A program made the position numbers and the translations under genes. Below the pieces are notes generated by a model, which had not been told where the DNA came from, made no database searches, and saw only the letters and a list, made by a program, of their open reading frames with translations. From Sphingomonas kaistensis (GTDB lineage Bacteria > Pseudomonadota > Alphaproteobacteria > Sphingomonadales > Sphingomonadaceae), in assembly GCF_011927725.1 (NCBI RefSeq), contig NZ_JAATJC010000001.1, forward strand, positions 1 through 64,000: a DNA stretch of 64,000 nt, given 5' to 3'. Shown one piece after another: positions 37,330 to 45,685 of the stretch. Each line of letters begins with the position of its first letter. Position 1 is the stretch's first letter.

Positions 37330-38235
37330 TTAGGAAGCGAGCTCCAGCCGCATGTCCAGATGCATTTCTTCGCCCGGCGCGAGCACCCGCAGCCCAAGCT
37401 CGCCCCAGCGCTCCTCGGGCTCGTTCAGCGCGGCATTGGCGTGGGTCACTGGCTCGGCCACGAAAATGCCCCCCTCCCTCGGTGAATAAAGCTGGAAGAA
37501 GCGAGCATCCGGGCTCGAAAGCCGGAGCGGCGCCGGCCACGCCGGATCGGTCATCACGGCCTGTCCTCCCCAGCCGCCGAACCCGTGGTCGAGGTCCTGC
37601 CCGCAGACCGCCCGGTCGCTGAGGTCATAGCGCCCGGTCGCCGGCACCTCGCCGGTCGGCAGGACATGCTCGTCGATCTCGAAGGTGCTGCGGACCGCGG
37701 TGGCAATGCGGGTTTCGGCGGTGCAGGGGAAGTAAGGATGCTGGCCAAGTCCGCAGGGCATCGGCTCGCTGTCGCGGTTGCGGCACTGCAAGCGCAGCGA
37801 CAGTCCGCGTTCGTCCAGCGTCACCACCTGCACCGCCTCATAGGCCCACGGCCATTCGCCTGCCTCGTGGGTGAAATGCAGTTCGGCATGATTTTCGCCA
37901 GCGTCTTTCACCGTCCAGGGCGCAAGCCAGCCCTGCCCGTGCAGCGGCGAGATGTCGCCCGCCATATTGGGCTTCAGCACCACCTCGCGCCCGCGAAACG
38001 TGAACCGCCCGCCGCGAATGCGATTGACGAAAGGGACCAGCGGGAAGCTCGCCATGTCGAGCACGCTGTCCGCCGCCTCGCGGCTCGCCCGCATGAGGGG
38101 AATGCGGCGTCCGTCACGCGTCCAGCTCAGGTCGCGGATCGCCCCACCAAGCGCCGGGCTCAGCACCAGTTCGAGATCGCCGGCGCGGAGCGCAAGCATG
38201 TGGTCGTCCTGCAACATGAACCGGTTCTTGGCCAT
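37330..38235 (-). CDS. Aldose 1-epimerase family protein
   Basis: A 301-residue galactose-mutarotase-fold protein. LSPALGGAIRDLSW, FPLVPFVNRIRGGRFTFRG, LHGQGWLAPW, GLGQHPYFP and a C-terminal glutamate region (NEPEERWGELGLRVLAPGEEM) fit family positions, with the HGQGW histidine and the HPYF histidine as likely catalytic residues. Anomer conversion of galactose would feed the oxidative galactose genes 1-6 kb away. ATG 38235 is used. Confidence 0.87.
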   Translation of the reverse strand: MAKNRFMLQDDHMLALRAGDLELVLSPALGGAIRDLSWTRDGRRIPLMRASREAADSVLDMASFPLVPFVNRIRGGRFTFRGREVVLKPNMAGDISPLHGQGWLAPWTVKDAGENHAELHFTHEAGEWPWAYEAVQVVTLDERGLSLRLQCRNRDSEPMPCGLGQHPYFPCTAETRIATAVRSTFEIDEHVLPTGEVPATGRYDLSDRAVCGQDLDHGFGGWGGQAVMTDPAWPAPLRLSSPDARFFQLYSPREGGIFVAEPVTHANAALNEPEERWGELGLRVLAPGEEMHLDMRLELAS

Positions 38236-38341
38236 TTGTTCAGAGCATCGCAACTGATCTGGGGATAATTGTCGTCGCAGCGCTTGCGATGTTGGAATCA
38301 CGGCGCGAAACAACAGCCCCGCTCCGGGGAGGGATGCGATC

Positions 38342-38653
38342 ATGCGCACACGCGTCAAAGACTATATCGAAGTCAGCGAGTACACGTCGCTTGACCGGTT
38401 GATCACGACATTGACTGCCATTCGTGACAGTCTTCCCGACATCGCCGAGCCTGAGCTCAAGATGCGTGGCGACGATGTGTTCGGTCGCCGCCTGTCGATC
38501 AGCTACTGGCGTGAACTGACCGCCGAGGAACAGGCCGCCGACGCCAAGTACAGCGCCGACTCCGCCGCTGGCGAAGCGATCGCCGCGATCGCCGCGCAGC
38601 TCGACGAAGTGCCGTTCGAGCAGGCGTCACCGGCAAAGCGCCGGGCGGCCTGA
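38342..38653 (+). CDS. Hypothetical protein, 103 residues
   Basis: A small soluble protein, MRTRVKDYIEVSEYTSLDRL onward, without a recognised domain. It is acidic and probably mostly helical, with a short beta segment near GRRLSISYWRELT. GGGAGG lies 9-10 nt before the ATG. Orthologues of this kind occur as stand-alone hypothetical proteins in sphingomonads. A perfect hairpin follows the stop. Confidence 0.65.
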   Translation: MRTRVKDYIEVSEYTSLDRLITTLTAIRDSLPDIAEPELKMRGDDVFGRRLSISYWRELTAEEQAADAKYSADSAAGEAIAAIAAQLDEVPFEQASPAKRRAA

Positions 38654-38657
38654 GCCC

Positions 38658-38687
38658 CGTTCGTCCCGGTCACGTCCGGGACGAACG
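38658..38687. terminator. Bidirectional hairpin between two convergent genes
   Basis: CGTTCGTCCCGG/CCGGGACGAACG forms a perfect 12 bp stem with a 6 nt loop, 5 bp after the 103-residue gene and 5 bp before the end of dgoD. T-runs are weak. Confidence 0.7.
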
Positions 38688-38692
38688 CCTGT

Positions 38693-39850
38693 TCACCATT
38701 CCGCGAAGCTGCCGTCCGCGTGGCGCCAGATCGGGTTGCGCCAGCGATGGCCTTCCTTGGCCACCGCACGCACCTTGTCTTCGTCGATGGTGACGCCAAG
38801 CCCGGGCTTTTGCGGGATCGGCAGGAAACCGTCGACCGGGGTCAGCACTTCGGGATCGGTGATGAACTCCAGCAGGTCGTGCCCGACGTTGTAGTGGATG
38901 CCGAGGCTCATTTCCTGGATCGCGACATTGGGGGCATTGGCGGCAAGCTGCAGGCAGGCGGCGAGCGCCAGAGGTCCAAGCGGGCAGTGCGGCGCCACCG
39001 CCACGTCATAGGCTTCGGCCATCGCCGCGATCCGGCGGCATTCCGAAATCCCGCCGGCGTGGCTGAGGTCGGGCTGGATGATGTCCACCGCGCCGCGCTC
39101 GAAGAACTGCTTGAAGTCCCATCGTGAATAAAGCCGCTCGCCAAGCGCGATCGGGGTCGAGACCAGTCCGGCGATCTCGGCCAGCCCTTCGGGGTTCTCG
39201 CTCAGCAGCGGCTCCTCGATGAACAGCAGCCCCAAGGGCTCCAGCACCTTGGCAAGCTGCTTGGCCATCGGGCGGTGGACCCGCCCGTGGAAATCGAGCC
39301 CGACGTCCATGCCTTGCGCCTGCGCCGCCTCGACCCGCCGGATCACCTCGTCGAACAGCCTCGGCGTGCCGATCCAGTCGAGCTCGGCGGTGGCATTCAT
39401 CTTGACCGCACTGAACCCCTGCGCCTTCCGCGCCGCGGCGGCGCTGTCGATCTCGTGCGGCTTGTCGCCGCCGATCCACGCATAGGCACGGATCCTGTCG
39501 CGCACGCGCCCGCCCATCAGCTCCCACGCCGGCACGCCGAGCGCCTTGCCCTTGAGGTCCCACAGCGCCTGGTCGAGCCCCGACAGCGCACTCATCAGGA
39601 CCGCGCCGCCGCGATAGAAGCCACCGCGATAGGCGATCTGCCAGATGTCCTCGATCCGCCGCGCGTCATGCCCGAGGAAGCGGTCGCGGATCGCCTCGAA
39701 CGCGCCGTTCACAGCCTCGGCATGGCCCTCGAGGCTCGCCTCGCCCCAGCCGTGCGCCCCGTCCACCGTCTCCACCCGCACGAACAGCCAGCGCGGCGGC
39801 ACGAGGAAGGTCTCGATCCGACCGATCTTGAGCTCGGGAAGCGCCATCAT
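38693..39850 (-). CDS. dgoD: D-galactonate dehydratase (enolase superfamily)
   Basis: A 385-residue mandelate-racemase/enolase-family enzyme that removes water from D-galactonate to give 2-keto-3-deoxygalactonate. The KxN motif is AVKMNATAEL. Metal ligands are in GLDFHGRVH, FIEEPLLSEN and GERLYSRWDF, and the catalytic histidine is in APHCPLGPLALAA. The paired histidine in DFHGRVH is typical of galactonate dehydratase. The ATGATG start overlaps the stop of the upstream GH1-like gene. Confidence 0.9.
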   Translation of the reverse strand: MMALPELKIGRIETFLVPPRWLFVRVETVDGAHGWGEASLEGHAEAVNGAFEAIRDRFLGHDARRIEDIWQIAYRGGFYRGGAVLMSALSGLDQALWDLKGKALGVPAWELMGGRVRDRIRAYAWIGGDKPHEIDSAAAARKAQGFSAVKMNATAELDWIGTPRLFDEVIRRVEAAQAQGMDVGLDFHGRVHRPMAKQLAKVLEPLGLLFIEEPLLSENPEGLAEIAGLVSTPIALGERLYSRWDFKQFFERGAVDIIQPDLSHAGGISECRRIAAMAEAYDVAVAPHCPLGPLALAACLQLAANAPNVAIQEMSLGIHYNVGHDLLEFITDPEVLTPVDGFLPIPQKPGLGVTIDEDKVRAVAKEGHRWRNPIWRHADGSFAEW

Positions 39851-41154
39851 GCGGACTCCGGGGTCGATTGCGACTGATTGCCGAGCGCCAGGCCCTTGTC
39901 CTGCGCTTCGACCTGCTTGCCGGCATAATCATCGCGCGGCGGCCAGCAATCGTGGCCGATCGGCTTGATCGGCACCGCCAGGCACACGGACGAAGCGGGA
40001 AGCACGTCGCGCCAGTCCTTGATCAGCTGCTTGTAGGCCTTGCCGACGTTACGCAGATTGCGGTTGAGGTCGTACAGCCCGAGCGGGTTCACGTTGCCGT
40101 TCTTCTCGCGCAGTGCGGTGTCCCAGTCGACCTGGTCGGTCAGGCTGTACCAGGTAAAGCCCACGGTCGGGATGCCCACATTGCGCAGGCGCAGCACGTT
40201 GGCCCATTCCTTCCACAACCACTGCACCGCTTCCTGCCCCGTCGGTCCTTCGCGCATGTTGGTCTCGGTATGCATGATAGGGAGGCGGTAGCGGTTGTGA
40301 TATTGCCGCGTGATCTCGCAATAGCCGAAGGTCTCGCCCGCCGCTTCGGTCCGCCCGTCGGCGTGTACGCGGTGCTCGTTGGTGCGGTAATAATCGTTGC
40401 CGAGGATACAGTGCTGCTTCAGCCGGTTGCCGAGGAAGAAGTGATATTCCTCCCGGGTCATCCCGTTATCCATCAGATATTCGTACATCTCGCTGTCGAC
40501 CCGGCGCCCGTAATTGAGGTCGAGCGTCAGGAAACGGCGGCTGTTCAGCACCTCGGCCGGGCCGATCGCGGCCGGGCTGTCGGCGTGGAAATATTCGGAT
40601 GATTCCGACTGAATGAAGATGGCGTCCGGCCGCCGCTTCAATATCTCCACCATCGCCAGCACATTGGCTTTCACGATATGCTTGATCGCGGTGACGAAGC
40701 TGAGGTCGGTCCGCTCCTGCTCGTTCCACCAGCCATATTTGGCGCTGAAGGCGGCGCAAATGAACATCTCGTTCACTGGCGTGTAGAGCTGGATCCACGG
40801 ATAACGCTCGGCAAAATCGGCGGCGTAATTGGCGAATTGCTGGCTGAAATCGGGATTCTGGAAATTGCCGATCCAGTCGGGCACGCCGAAGTGGCAGAGG
40901 TCCACGATCGGCGTGATCTCGCGCCGCTTCAAATCGTTCAGGGTGAGGTCGGCGAACTCCCAGTCATATTTGCCGGGGCCGAGGAAGGTCTTGTGCAGCG
41001 GCGGGCCGAAGCGGAGATATTCGATCCCCATGTCCTCGACGCAATCGAAATCCTCGCGCCAGCGGCGATAATGATCTGAAGCCTCCATCTGGTCGACGCG
41101 GGTCTTGCCGCCGTTGATGGTGGGGATGCTGTTCTCGATCCCCGTGGCAAACAT
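39847..41154 (-). CDS. GH1-like glycosidase
   Basis: A 435-residue (beta/alpha)8 protein resembling family 1 glycosyl hydrolases. The acid/base motif is TPVNE and the nucleophile appears as HTETN. No signal peptide is visible, so it probably acts in the cytoplasm on imported oligosaccharides. It overlaps dgoD by ATGA, tying it to galactose use. The ATG at 41154 is 17 nt from the only good ribosome site (AGGAGG); an in-frame ATC 12 nt upstream is better spaced, so the true start may be earlier and non-standard. Confidence 0.75.
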   Translation of the reverse strand: MFATGIENSIPTINGGKTRVDQMEASDHYRRWREDFDCVEDMGIEYLRFGPPLHKTFLGPGKYDWEFADLTLNDLKRREITPIVDLCHFGVPDWIGNFQNPDFSQQFANYAADFAERYPWIQLYTPVNEMFICAAFSAKYGWWNEQERTDLSFVTAIKHIVKANVLAMVEILKRRPDAIFIQSESSEYFHADSPAAIGPAEVLNSRRFLTLDLNYGRRVDSEMYEYLMDNGMTREEYHFFLGNRLKQHCILGNDYYRTNEHRVHADGRTEAAGETFGYCEITRQYHNRYRLPIMHTETNMREGPTGQEAVQWLWKEWANVLRLRNVGIPTVGFTWYSLTDQVDWDTALREKNGNVNPLGLYDLNRNLRNVGKAYKQLIKDWRDVLPASSVCLAVPIKPIGHDCWPPRDDYAGKQVEAQDKGLALGNQSQSTPESA

Positions 41155-41212
41155 GAAATTGGCGATTATTGCCTCCTGGCAGCTGCGGCAGGTCGATTGA
41201 CGGTGATCGAGG

Positions 41213-42079
41213 TCAGCCCGCGAACGGCTGCTCCACCAGGCCGACGACGCCGGGTACCGTCATAAACAGCCCGCCGGCATAAGGTTGCGAAGCAAGGCCC
41301 GCTTCGTCGAGCCCGATGCGGGCGGAAGTGATGAAAAGACGGTCGAGCGATGGGCCCCCGAAGGCGCAACTGGTCGGCCGCTGCACCGGAACGCGCAGTT
41401 CCTGCAGCCGCTCGCCGCCGGGGCTGAGGCGGCGCAGGCACCAGCCGTCCCAGAAGGCGATCCACAGGCACCCTTCGGAATCCACCGTCATCCCGTCGGG
41501 ATAGCCCTCACCCTCGCCGTAGCGGGCAAGCTCCAGCTTGTTGAGCGGAGTGCCGTCGGGCGCCAGGTCATAGCGATAGGTCACCTGCCGTCCGCTGTCG
41601 TTGACGTACATGGTCTTTCCGTCGGGGCTGAACGCCGGGCCGTTGGTCACCCGGAACCCGTCGTCGATCCGGGTGCAGGCAAGCTTCTTGTCGATCCGGT
41701 ACAAGGCGCCGGTCGCGGCCCTTTCCTCGTCGTCCATGGTCCCGGCGTAGAGCCGGCCGCTGCGATCGACCTTGGCGTCGTTGAAGCGGTTGGTTTCGCG
41801 ATCCTCCTCGGGATCGAACATCAGTTCGAACCGCTCGAGGCCGAGATCGACGTGCGCGATCCCATGCTCGGTCCCGGCGATATGGCCGCCGCTCGCCCGC
41901 GGGATCAGGCTTCCGATCCGGAATGGGGTAGCGATCTCCCGCAGGTTGGCGCCGTCGGGCTCGACCAGGAACAGCCGCCGCCCCTTGATGTCGACAAAGG
42001 AAAGCAGCCCGGTCTCGGCGTCCCAATGCGGGCCCTCGCCCAGCAACGCTTTCACATCGGCTATGCAGGTGACTTCCAT
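41213..42079 (-). CDS. SMP-30/gluconolactonase-family lactonase
   Basis: A 288-residue six-bladed propeller lactonase. LLGEGPHWDAETGLLSFVDI gives the first metal ligand region, FNDAKVDRSGRLYAGTMD and NGPAFSPDGKTMYVNDSG the others. In this cluster it is the natural candidate for opening D-galactono-lactone to D-galactonate, between the dehydrogenase and DgoD. GGAAGG lies close before ATG 42079. It is divergent from dgoK. Confidence 0.87.
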   Translation of the reverse strand: MEVTCIADVKALLGEGPHWDAETGLLSFVDIKGRRLFLVEPDGANLREIATPFRIGSLIPRASGGHIAGTEHGIAHVDLGLERFELMFDPEEDRETNRFNDAKVDRSGRLYAGTMDDEERAATGALYRIDKKLACTRIDDGFRVTNGPAFSPDGKTMYVNDSGRQVTYRYDLAPDGTPLNKLELARYGEGEGYPDGMTVDSEGCLWIAFWDGWCLRRLSPGGERLQELRVPVQRPTSCAFGGPSLDRLFITSARIGLDEAGLASQPYAGGLFMTVPGVVGLVEQPFAG

Positions 42080-42150
42080 TGCACCTTCCAAAATAACGCG
42101 CCTGACGCCTTTGGGTAGAACCCTTGTCGCCCTTTGTCGCTTTTGTTGGC

Positions 42151-43044
42151 ATGAGCACGGGCATGTGGACAGACGGATATATCGCGGTCGACTGGGGCAC
42201 CACCAACCGGCGTGCCTGGCGGGTGCGAGCCGGCGCGGTCGAGGCGGAGTTCGCCGACGACCTCGGCTTCACCAGCGTCCCCCCCGGCGGCTTCCCGGCG
42301 GAGGTCGCGACCGTCCGTGAACGCCTCGGCGACTTGCCCCTGCTGATGGCCGGCATGGTCGGCGCGCGCGGCGGGTGGGTCCCGGCCCCCTACTTGCCCT
42401 GCCCGCTCGACCTCGCAACGCTCGCCGCCTCCTTGGTCGAAGTGCCAGAGGCCCGGGCCTTCATCGTTCCCGGCGCTTCCTTCGTCGACGGCCTTCGCGG
42501 CGACGTGATGCGGGGCGAGGAAACCCAGTTCTTCGGCGCGGTCGCGGCCGGCCTGTGCGGCGCCGACGCGCTCATCTGCCACCCCGGCACCCACAACAAG
42601 TGGGCGCTGATGCAGGGCGGCCGCCTGACCCGCTTCCGAACCGTCATGACCGGCGAGATGTTCTCCATCCTCAAGGCACAGAGTCTGCTCAAGTCGTGGC
42701 TCGAGGTCGAGGCCCAACCCGGCGAGATGTTCTCCGAAGGCGTCTCCCGCGGGCTCGAGGGGCGCGCGCTCACCGCCGACCTGTTCACCGTCCGCGCCCG
42801 GGTGCTGCTCGGCAGCCTCGCCGAGGACGAAGTCGCAAGCTTCGTCAGCGGCCTTCTGATCGGCGCCGACCTGCGCACGGGGGTCAAGGGCATGCCCGAC
42901 GGCGAGGTGGTCGTCATGGGGCGCGGTGCGTTGACGCGGCTCTACTCCGCCGCGCTGACCCAGTTCGGCCGGCCCAACCACCAGGTCGACGGGGAAGCCG
43001 CCTTCCTCGCCGGGACCAACGCCACCGTGGAGCAATTGTCATGA
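42151..43044 (+). CDS. dgoK: 2-dehydro-3-deoxygalactonokinase
   Basis: A 297-residue sugar kinase that phosphorylates 2-keto-3-deoxygalactonate with ATP. IAVDWGTTNRRAWRV is the phosphate-1 loop; GMVGARGGWVPAPYLPCP, GEETQFFGA and CHPGTHNKWA are DgoK signatures. The ATG at 42151 is used; ATG 42163 is also possible. Its TGA overlaps the dgoA start (ATGA), so it heads a coupled dgoK-dgoA-dehydrogenase operon. Confidence 0.92.
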   Translation: MSTGMWTDGYIAVDWGTTNRRAWRVRAGAVEAEFADDLGFTSVPPGGFPAEVATVRERLGDLPLLMAGMVGARGGWVPAPYLPCPLDLATLAASLVEVPEARAFIVPGASFVDGLRGDVMRGEETQFFGAVAAGLCGADALICHPGTHNKWALMQGGRLTRFRTVMTGEMFSILKAQSLLKSWLEVEAQPGEMFSEGVSRGLEGRALTADLFTVRARVLLGSLAEDEVASFVSGLLIGADLRTGVKGMPDGEVVVMGRGALTRLYSAALTQFGRPNHQVDGEAAFLAGTNATVEQLS

Positions 43045-43670
43045 CCGCCGAAGAGGATTTCACCCGCTATCTCGGCGACTGCCCGCTGGTCGCGATCATC
43101 CGCGGTGTAACCCCCGACGAGGTCGTCGCGGTGGGTGAAGCGATCCTGTCGGCCGGAATCTCCATCATCGAGGTACCGCTCAACAGCCCCAACCCCTTCG
43201 AAAGCATCGACCGCCTCGCGCAGGCCCTCGGCGACCGCGCCCTGGTCGGCGCCGGCACCGTTCTCGACACGCTCAGCGTCGCCCGGGTCAAGGACGCCGG
43301 CGGGCGGCTTGTCGTCGCCCCCAACACGAACGCCCAGGTCATCTCCGCCGCGGTGCAGGCCGACATGGTCGCCGCTCCCGGCTACTTCACCCCGACCGAG
43401 GCCTTTGTCGCGCTCGACGCCGGGGCGCAGGCGCTGAAGCTGTTCCCGGCCGAAGGCGCCACGCCCGCGCTTCTCAAGTCGCAGCGGGCGGTCCTGCCCA
43501 AGGCGGTGCCGGTGCTGGTCGTCGGCGGAATCCAGCCCGATTCGATGCAGGCCTGGCTCAAGGCGGGCGCCAATGGCTTCGGGCTTGGCTCGGGCCTCTA
43601 CACCCCGGGTCGCAGCGCCGACGAAGTGCACGCGCGCGCCGCGGCCTATGTCGCGGGATGCAAGGCATGA
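43041..43670 (+). CDS. dgoA: 2-dehydro-3-deoxy-6-phosphogalactonate aldolase
   Basis: A 209-residue class I aldolase of the KDPG/KDPGal family that splits KDPGal to pyruvate and glyceraldehyde 3-phosphate. The catalytic glutamate is in IIEVPLNSP and the Schiff-base lysine in ALKLFPAEGATP. The LNSPNP segment matches KDPGal rather than KDPG aldolases. It overlaps dgoK upstream and the dehydrogenase downstream, each by ATGA. Confidence 0.93.
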   Translation: MTAEEDFTRYLGDCPLVAIIRGVTPDEVVAVGEAILSAGISIIEVPLNSPNPFESIDRLAQALGDRALVGAGTVLDTLSVARVKDAGGRLVVAPNTNAQVISAAVQADMVAAPGYFTPTEAFVALDAGAQALKLFPAEGATPALLKSQRAVLPKAVPVLVVGGIQPDSMQAWLKAGANGFGLGSGLYTPGRSADEVHARAAAYVAGCKA

Positions 43671-44596
43671 AGCCGCTCCGCACCGCCATCATTGGCTTCG
43701 GCAAGATCGCCGAGGACCAGCATGTCCCCGCGATCGCCGGCAATCCCCGGTTCGAACTGGCTGCTTCAGTCAGCCGCCAGGGCAACGGCCCCGCGCCCAA
43801 CTTCACCTCGGCCGAGGACCTCCTCGCCGCCCTTCCCGACCTCGATGCGGCAGCGATCACCACGCCGCCCGGCCCGCGTTACGAGATCGCGAAGCTGTGC
43901 ATCGCGCGCGGTCTCCACCTGCTGCTCGAAAAGCCACCCTGCGCGACCCTTGGCGAGGTGGAGGAACTGCGCCGCCTGGCGGAAGCCGCGGGCACTACCC
44001 TCTTCACCACCTGGCACGCCCAGCACAACGGCGGAGTCGCGGCGGCGGCGAGGCTGCTCGCCGGCCAGCGCATCGCCACGATGAAGATCATTTGGCATGA
44101 AGACGTGCACAAGTGGCACCCGGGCCAGCAATGGGTGTTCGACGCGGGCGGCTTCGGCGTGTTCGACCCCGGCATCAACGCTTTCTCGGTCGCGACCGCA
44201 ATCCTTCCCGCGCCCTTGTTCGTGCGCGAAGGCACCCTCTTCTACCCGGCCAATGCCCACACCCCGATCGCGGCCGAACTCGCCTTCACCTCACCCGCCG
44301 CCGACGGACCGCTCAGCGCAAGCCTCGACTGGCGCAAGACCGACGGCGAGGAATGGACCATCGAGATCGAGACCGCCGACGGTGCCACCCTGAAGCTCCT
44401 CGACGGCGGCGCGCGGCTGCTGCTCAACGGGGATGAGGTCGCGGCAAGCGGGATCGGCGAATATCCCGACCTCTACGCCCGCTTCGCCCAATTGATCGAC
44501 TGCCGCGAAAGCCTGGTCGACGTCGAACCCCTCCGCCTGGTCGCCGACTCGCTGCTGGTTGGAAAGCGCGAGACGGTGGAGGCAGTGACCGTCTAG
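43667..44596 (+). CDS. D-galactose 1-dehydrogenase (Gfo/Idh/MocA family)
   Basis: A 309-residue NAD(P)-dependent oxidoreductase. The Rossmann start is RTAIIGFGKIAEDQHVPAI, and the catalytic lysine is in LLEKPPCATLGEVEEL. The C-terminal region has EDVHKWHPGQQWVFDAGGFGVFDPGINAFS, closely like the known Pseudomonas galactose 1-dehydrogenase. It would oxidise D-galactose to galactono-lactone, the first step of the De Ley-Doudoroff route. It is translationally coupled to dgoA. Confidence 0.87.
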   Translation: MKPLRTAIIGFGKIAEDQHVPAIAGNPRFELAASVSRQGNGPAPNFTSAEDLLAALPDLDAAAITTPPGPRYEIAKLCIARGLHLLLEKPPCATLGEVEELRRLAEAAGTTLFTTWHAQHNGGVAAAARLLAGQRIATMKIIWHEDVHKWHPGQQWVFDAGGFGVFDPGINAFSVATAILPAPLFVREGTLFYPANAHTPIAAELAFTSPAADGPLSASLDWRKTDGEEWTIEIETADGATLKLLDGGARLLLNGDEVAASGIGEYPDLYARFAQLIDCRESLVDVEPLRLVADSLLVGKRETVEAVTV

Positions 44597-45630
44597 CGCC
44601 GAACCACTGGCCCAGGCTGCGACGAACTGGTGGGGCTTTTGCCGGCAATCTCCGGCCAGCCGTCGCGCCATTCCAACCGATCCAGCAGCATCACCCGCCG
44701 AGTGTTCACGTCATCGGTCGGCCTGGTCCTCGGCCGCCGCGCATCGACCCCATGATAGAGGATCCAGTCACTTCCCGCATCGTCAGGGATGACGCTGTTG
44801 TGGCCCGGTGCGACCCAGCGCTCGTTCGCTTCCAGCACTAGATAGAGCGGCCTTGTCCGCACCTCGAACGGCCCGGTCGCCGATCGGCTGCGCGCCACCA
44901 TGGTCGCATAATGCGCTTTGGGCCCGCAGCAATTGTCGCCCGAGAAGAACAGGTAATACCAGCCGTCGCGCACGGTCACCCACGCACCCTCGACCAGCCG
45001 GCGATATTCGCGCGCATCCTCGGTCCGGACCACCGGCACCAGGTTGACGGGCGTGCTGCCCGGCGCAAAGGACATGCCGTCGGCCCCAAGCTCCTGCACC
45101 TTGATCGGTCCGAAGCCGGATCCCCAGTAGAGCAAGGTCTTGCCCGTCGCCGGATCGTCGAACGCGAACGGATCGATGTTCACGAACCCCTGGCCGCAAA
45201 GCAAAGGCTTGCCCATGTCGGTGAACGGCCCCTCGGGCCGGTCCGCGCTCGCTACCGCCAGGCAAAGCCCGCGCTTGTCGTCGCTCAACGCTGCATCTGG
45301 CTTGGCCGAATAATAGAGCAGCCACTTTGCGCCGCGCCGAATGACGTCGGGCGCCCAGAAATCCTGCGTCCGGCTCGCCCACCGTGGCTTGACCGGCAGG
45401 ACATCGGGCAGCTGCGTCCAGCTCACCAGATCGCTCGACCGCGCCGCCTGGATGTTGCGCATCGGATCACCGCCCTGCGTCGCATAGACATAGAAGCTGC
45501 GGTCGGGCGCGCGGACCACTGCCGGATCGGGAAAGTCCTGGTCGATCACCGGGTTCTGATAAGTGACCGGCGGCGACACCGTGGCGCAGGCGGACAGCAG
45601 CAGGAGCAGGCCGGGCAGGATGTCTTTCAT
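44593..45630 (-). CDS. GH43-family glycosidase, lipoprotein
   Basis: A 345-residue five-bladed propeller hydrolase. The lipobox LLLLLSAC puts the lipid site at Cys15. The catalytic base is the aspartate in DFPDPAVV (D35), the second aspartate is in NIDPFAF, and the general acid is in VEGAW. GH43 enzymes cut arabinosyl, xylosyl or galactosyl bonds; the exact substrate is open. Its stop overlaps the stop of the convergent galactose dehydrogenase. Divergent from another GH43-type gene, 55 bp apart. Confidence 0.85.
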   Translation of the reverse strand: MKDILPGLLLLLSACATVSPPVTYQNPVIDQDFPDPAVVRAPDRSFYVYATQGGDPMRNIQAARSSDLVSWTQLPDVLPVKPRWASRTQDFWAPDVIRRGAKWLLYYSAKPDAALSDDKRGLCLAVASADRPEGPFTDMGKPLLCGQGFVNIDPFAFDDPATGKTLLYWGSGFGPIKVQELGADGMSFAPGSTPVNLVPVVRTEDAREYRRLVEGAWVTVRDGWYYLFFSGDNCCGPKAHYATMVARSRSATGPFEVRTRPLYLVLEANERWVAPGHNSVIPDDAGSDWILYHGVDARRPRTRPTDDVNTRRVMLLDRLEWRDGWPEIAGKSPTSSSQPGPVVRR

Positions 45631-45685
45631 GGGCCGGCAGCCTAGGCTTCGCGGCCCAGCCTTGCCTAGGGGGATTGCCGCCGCC

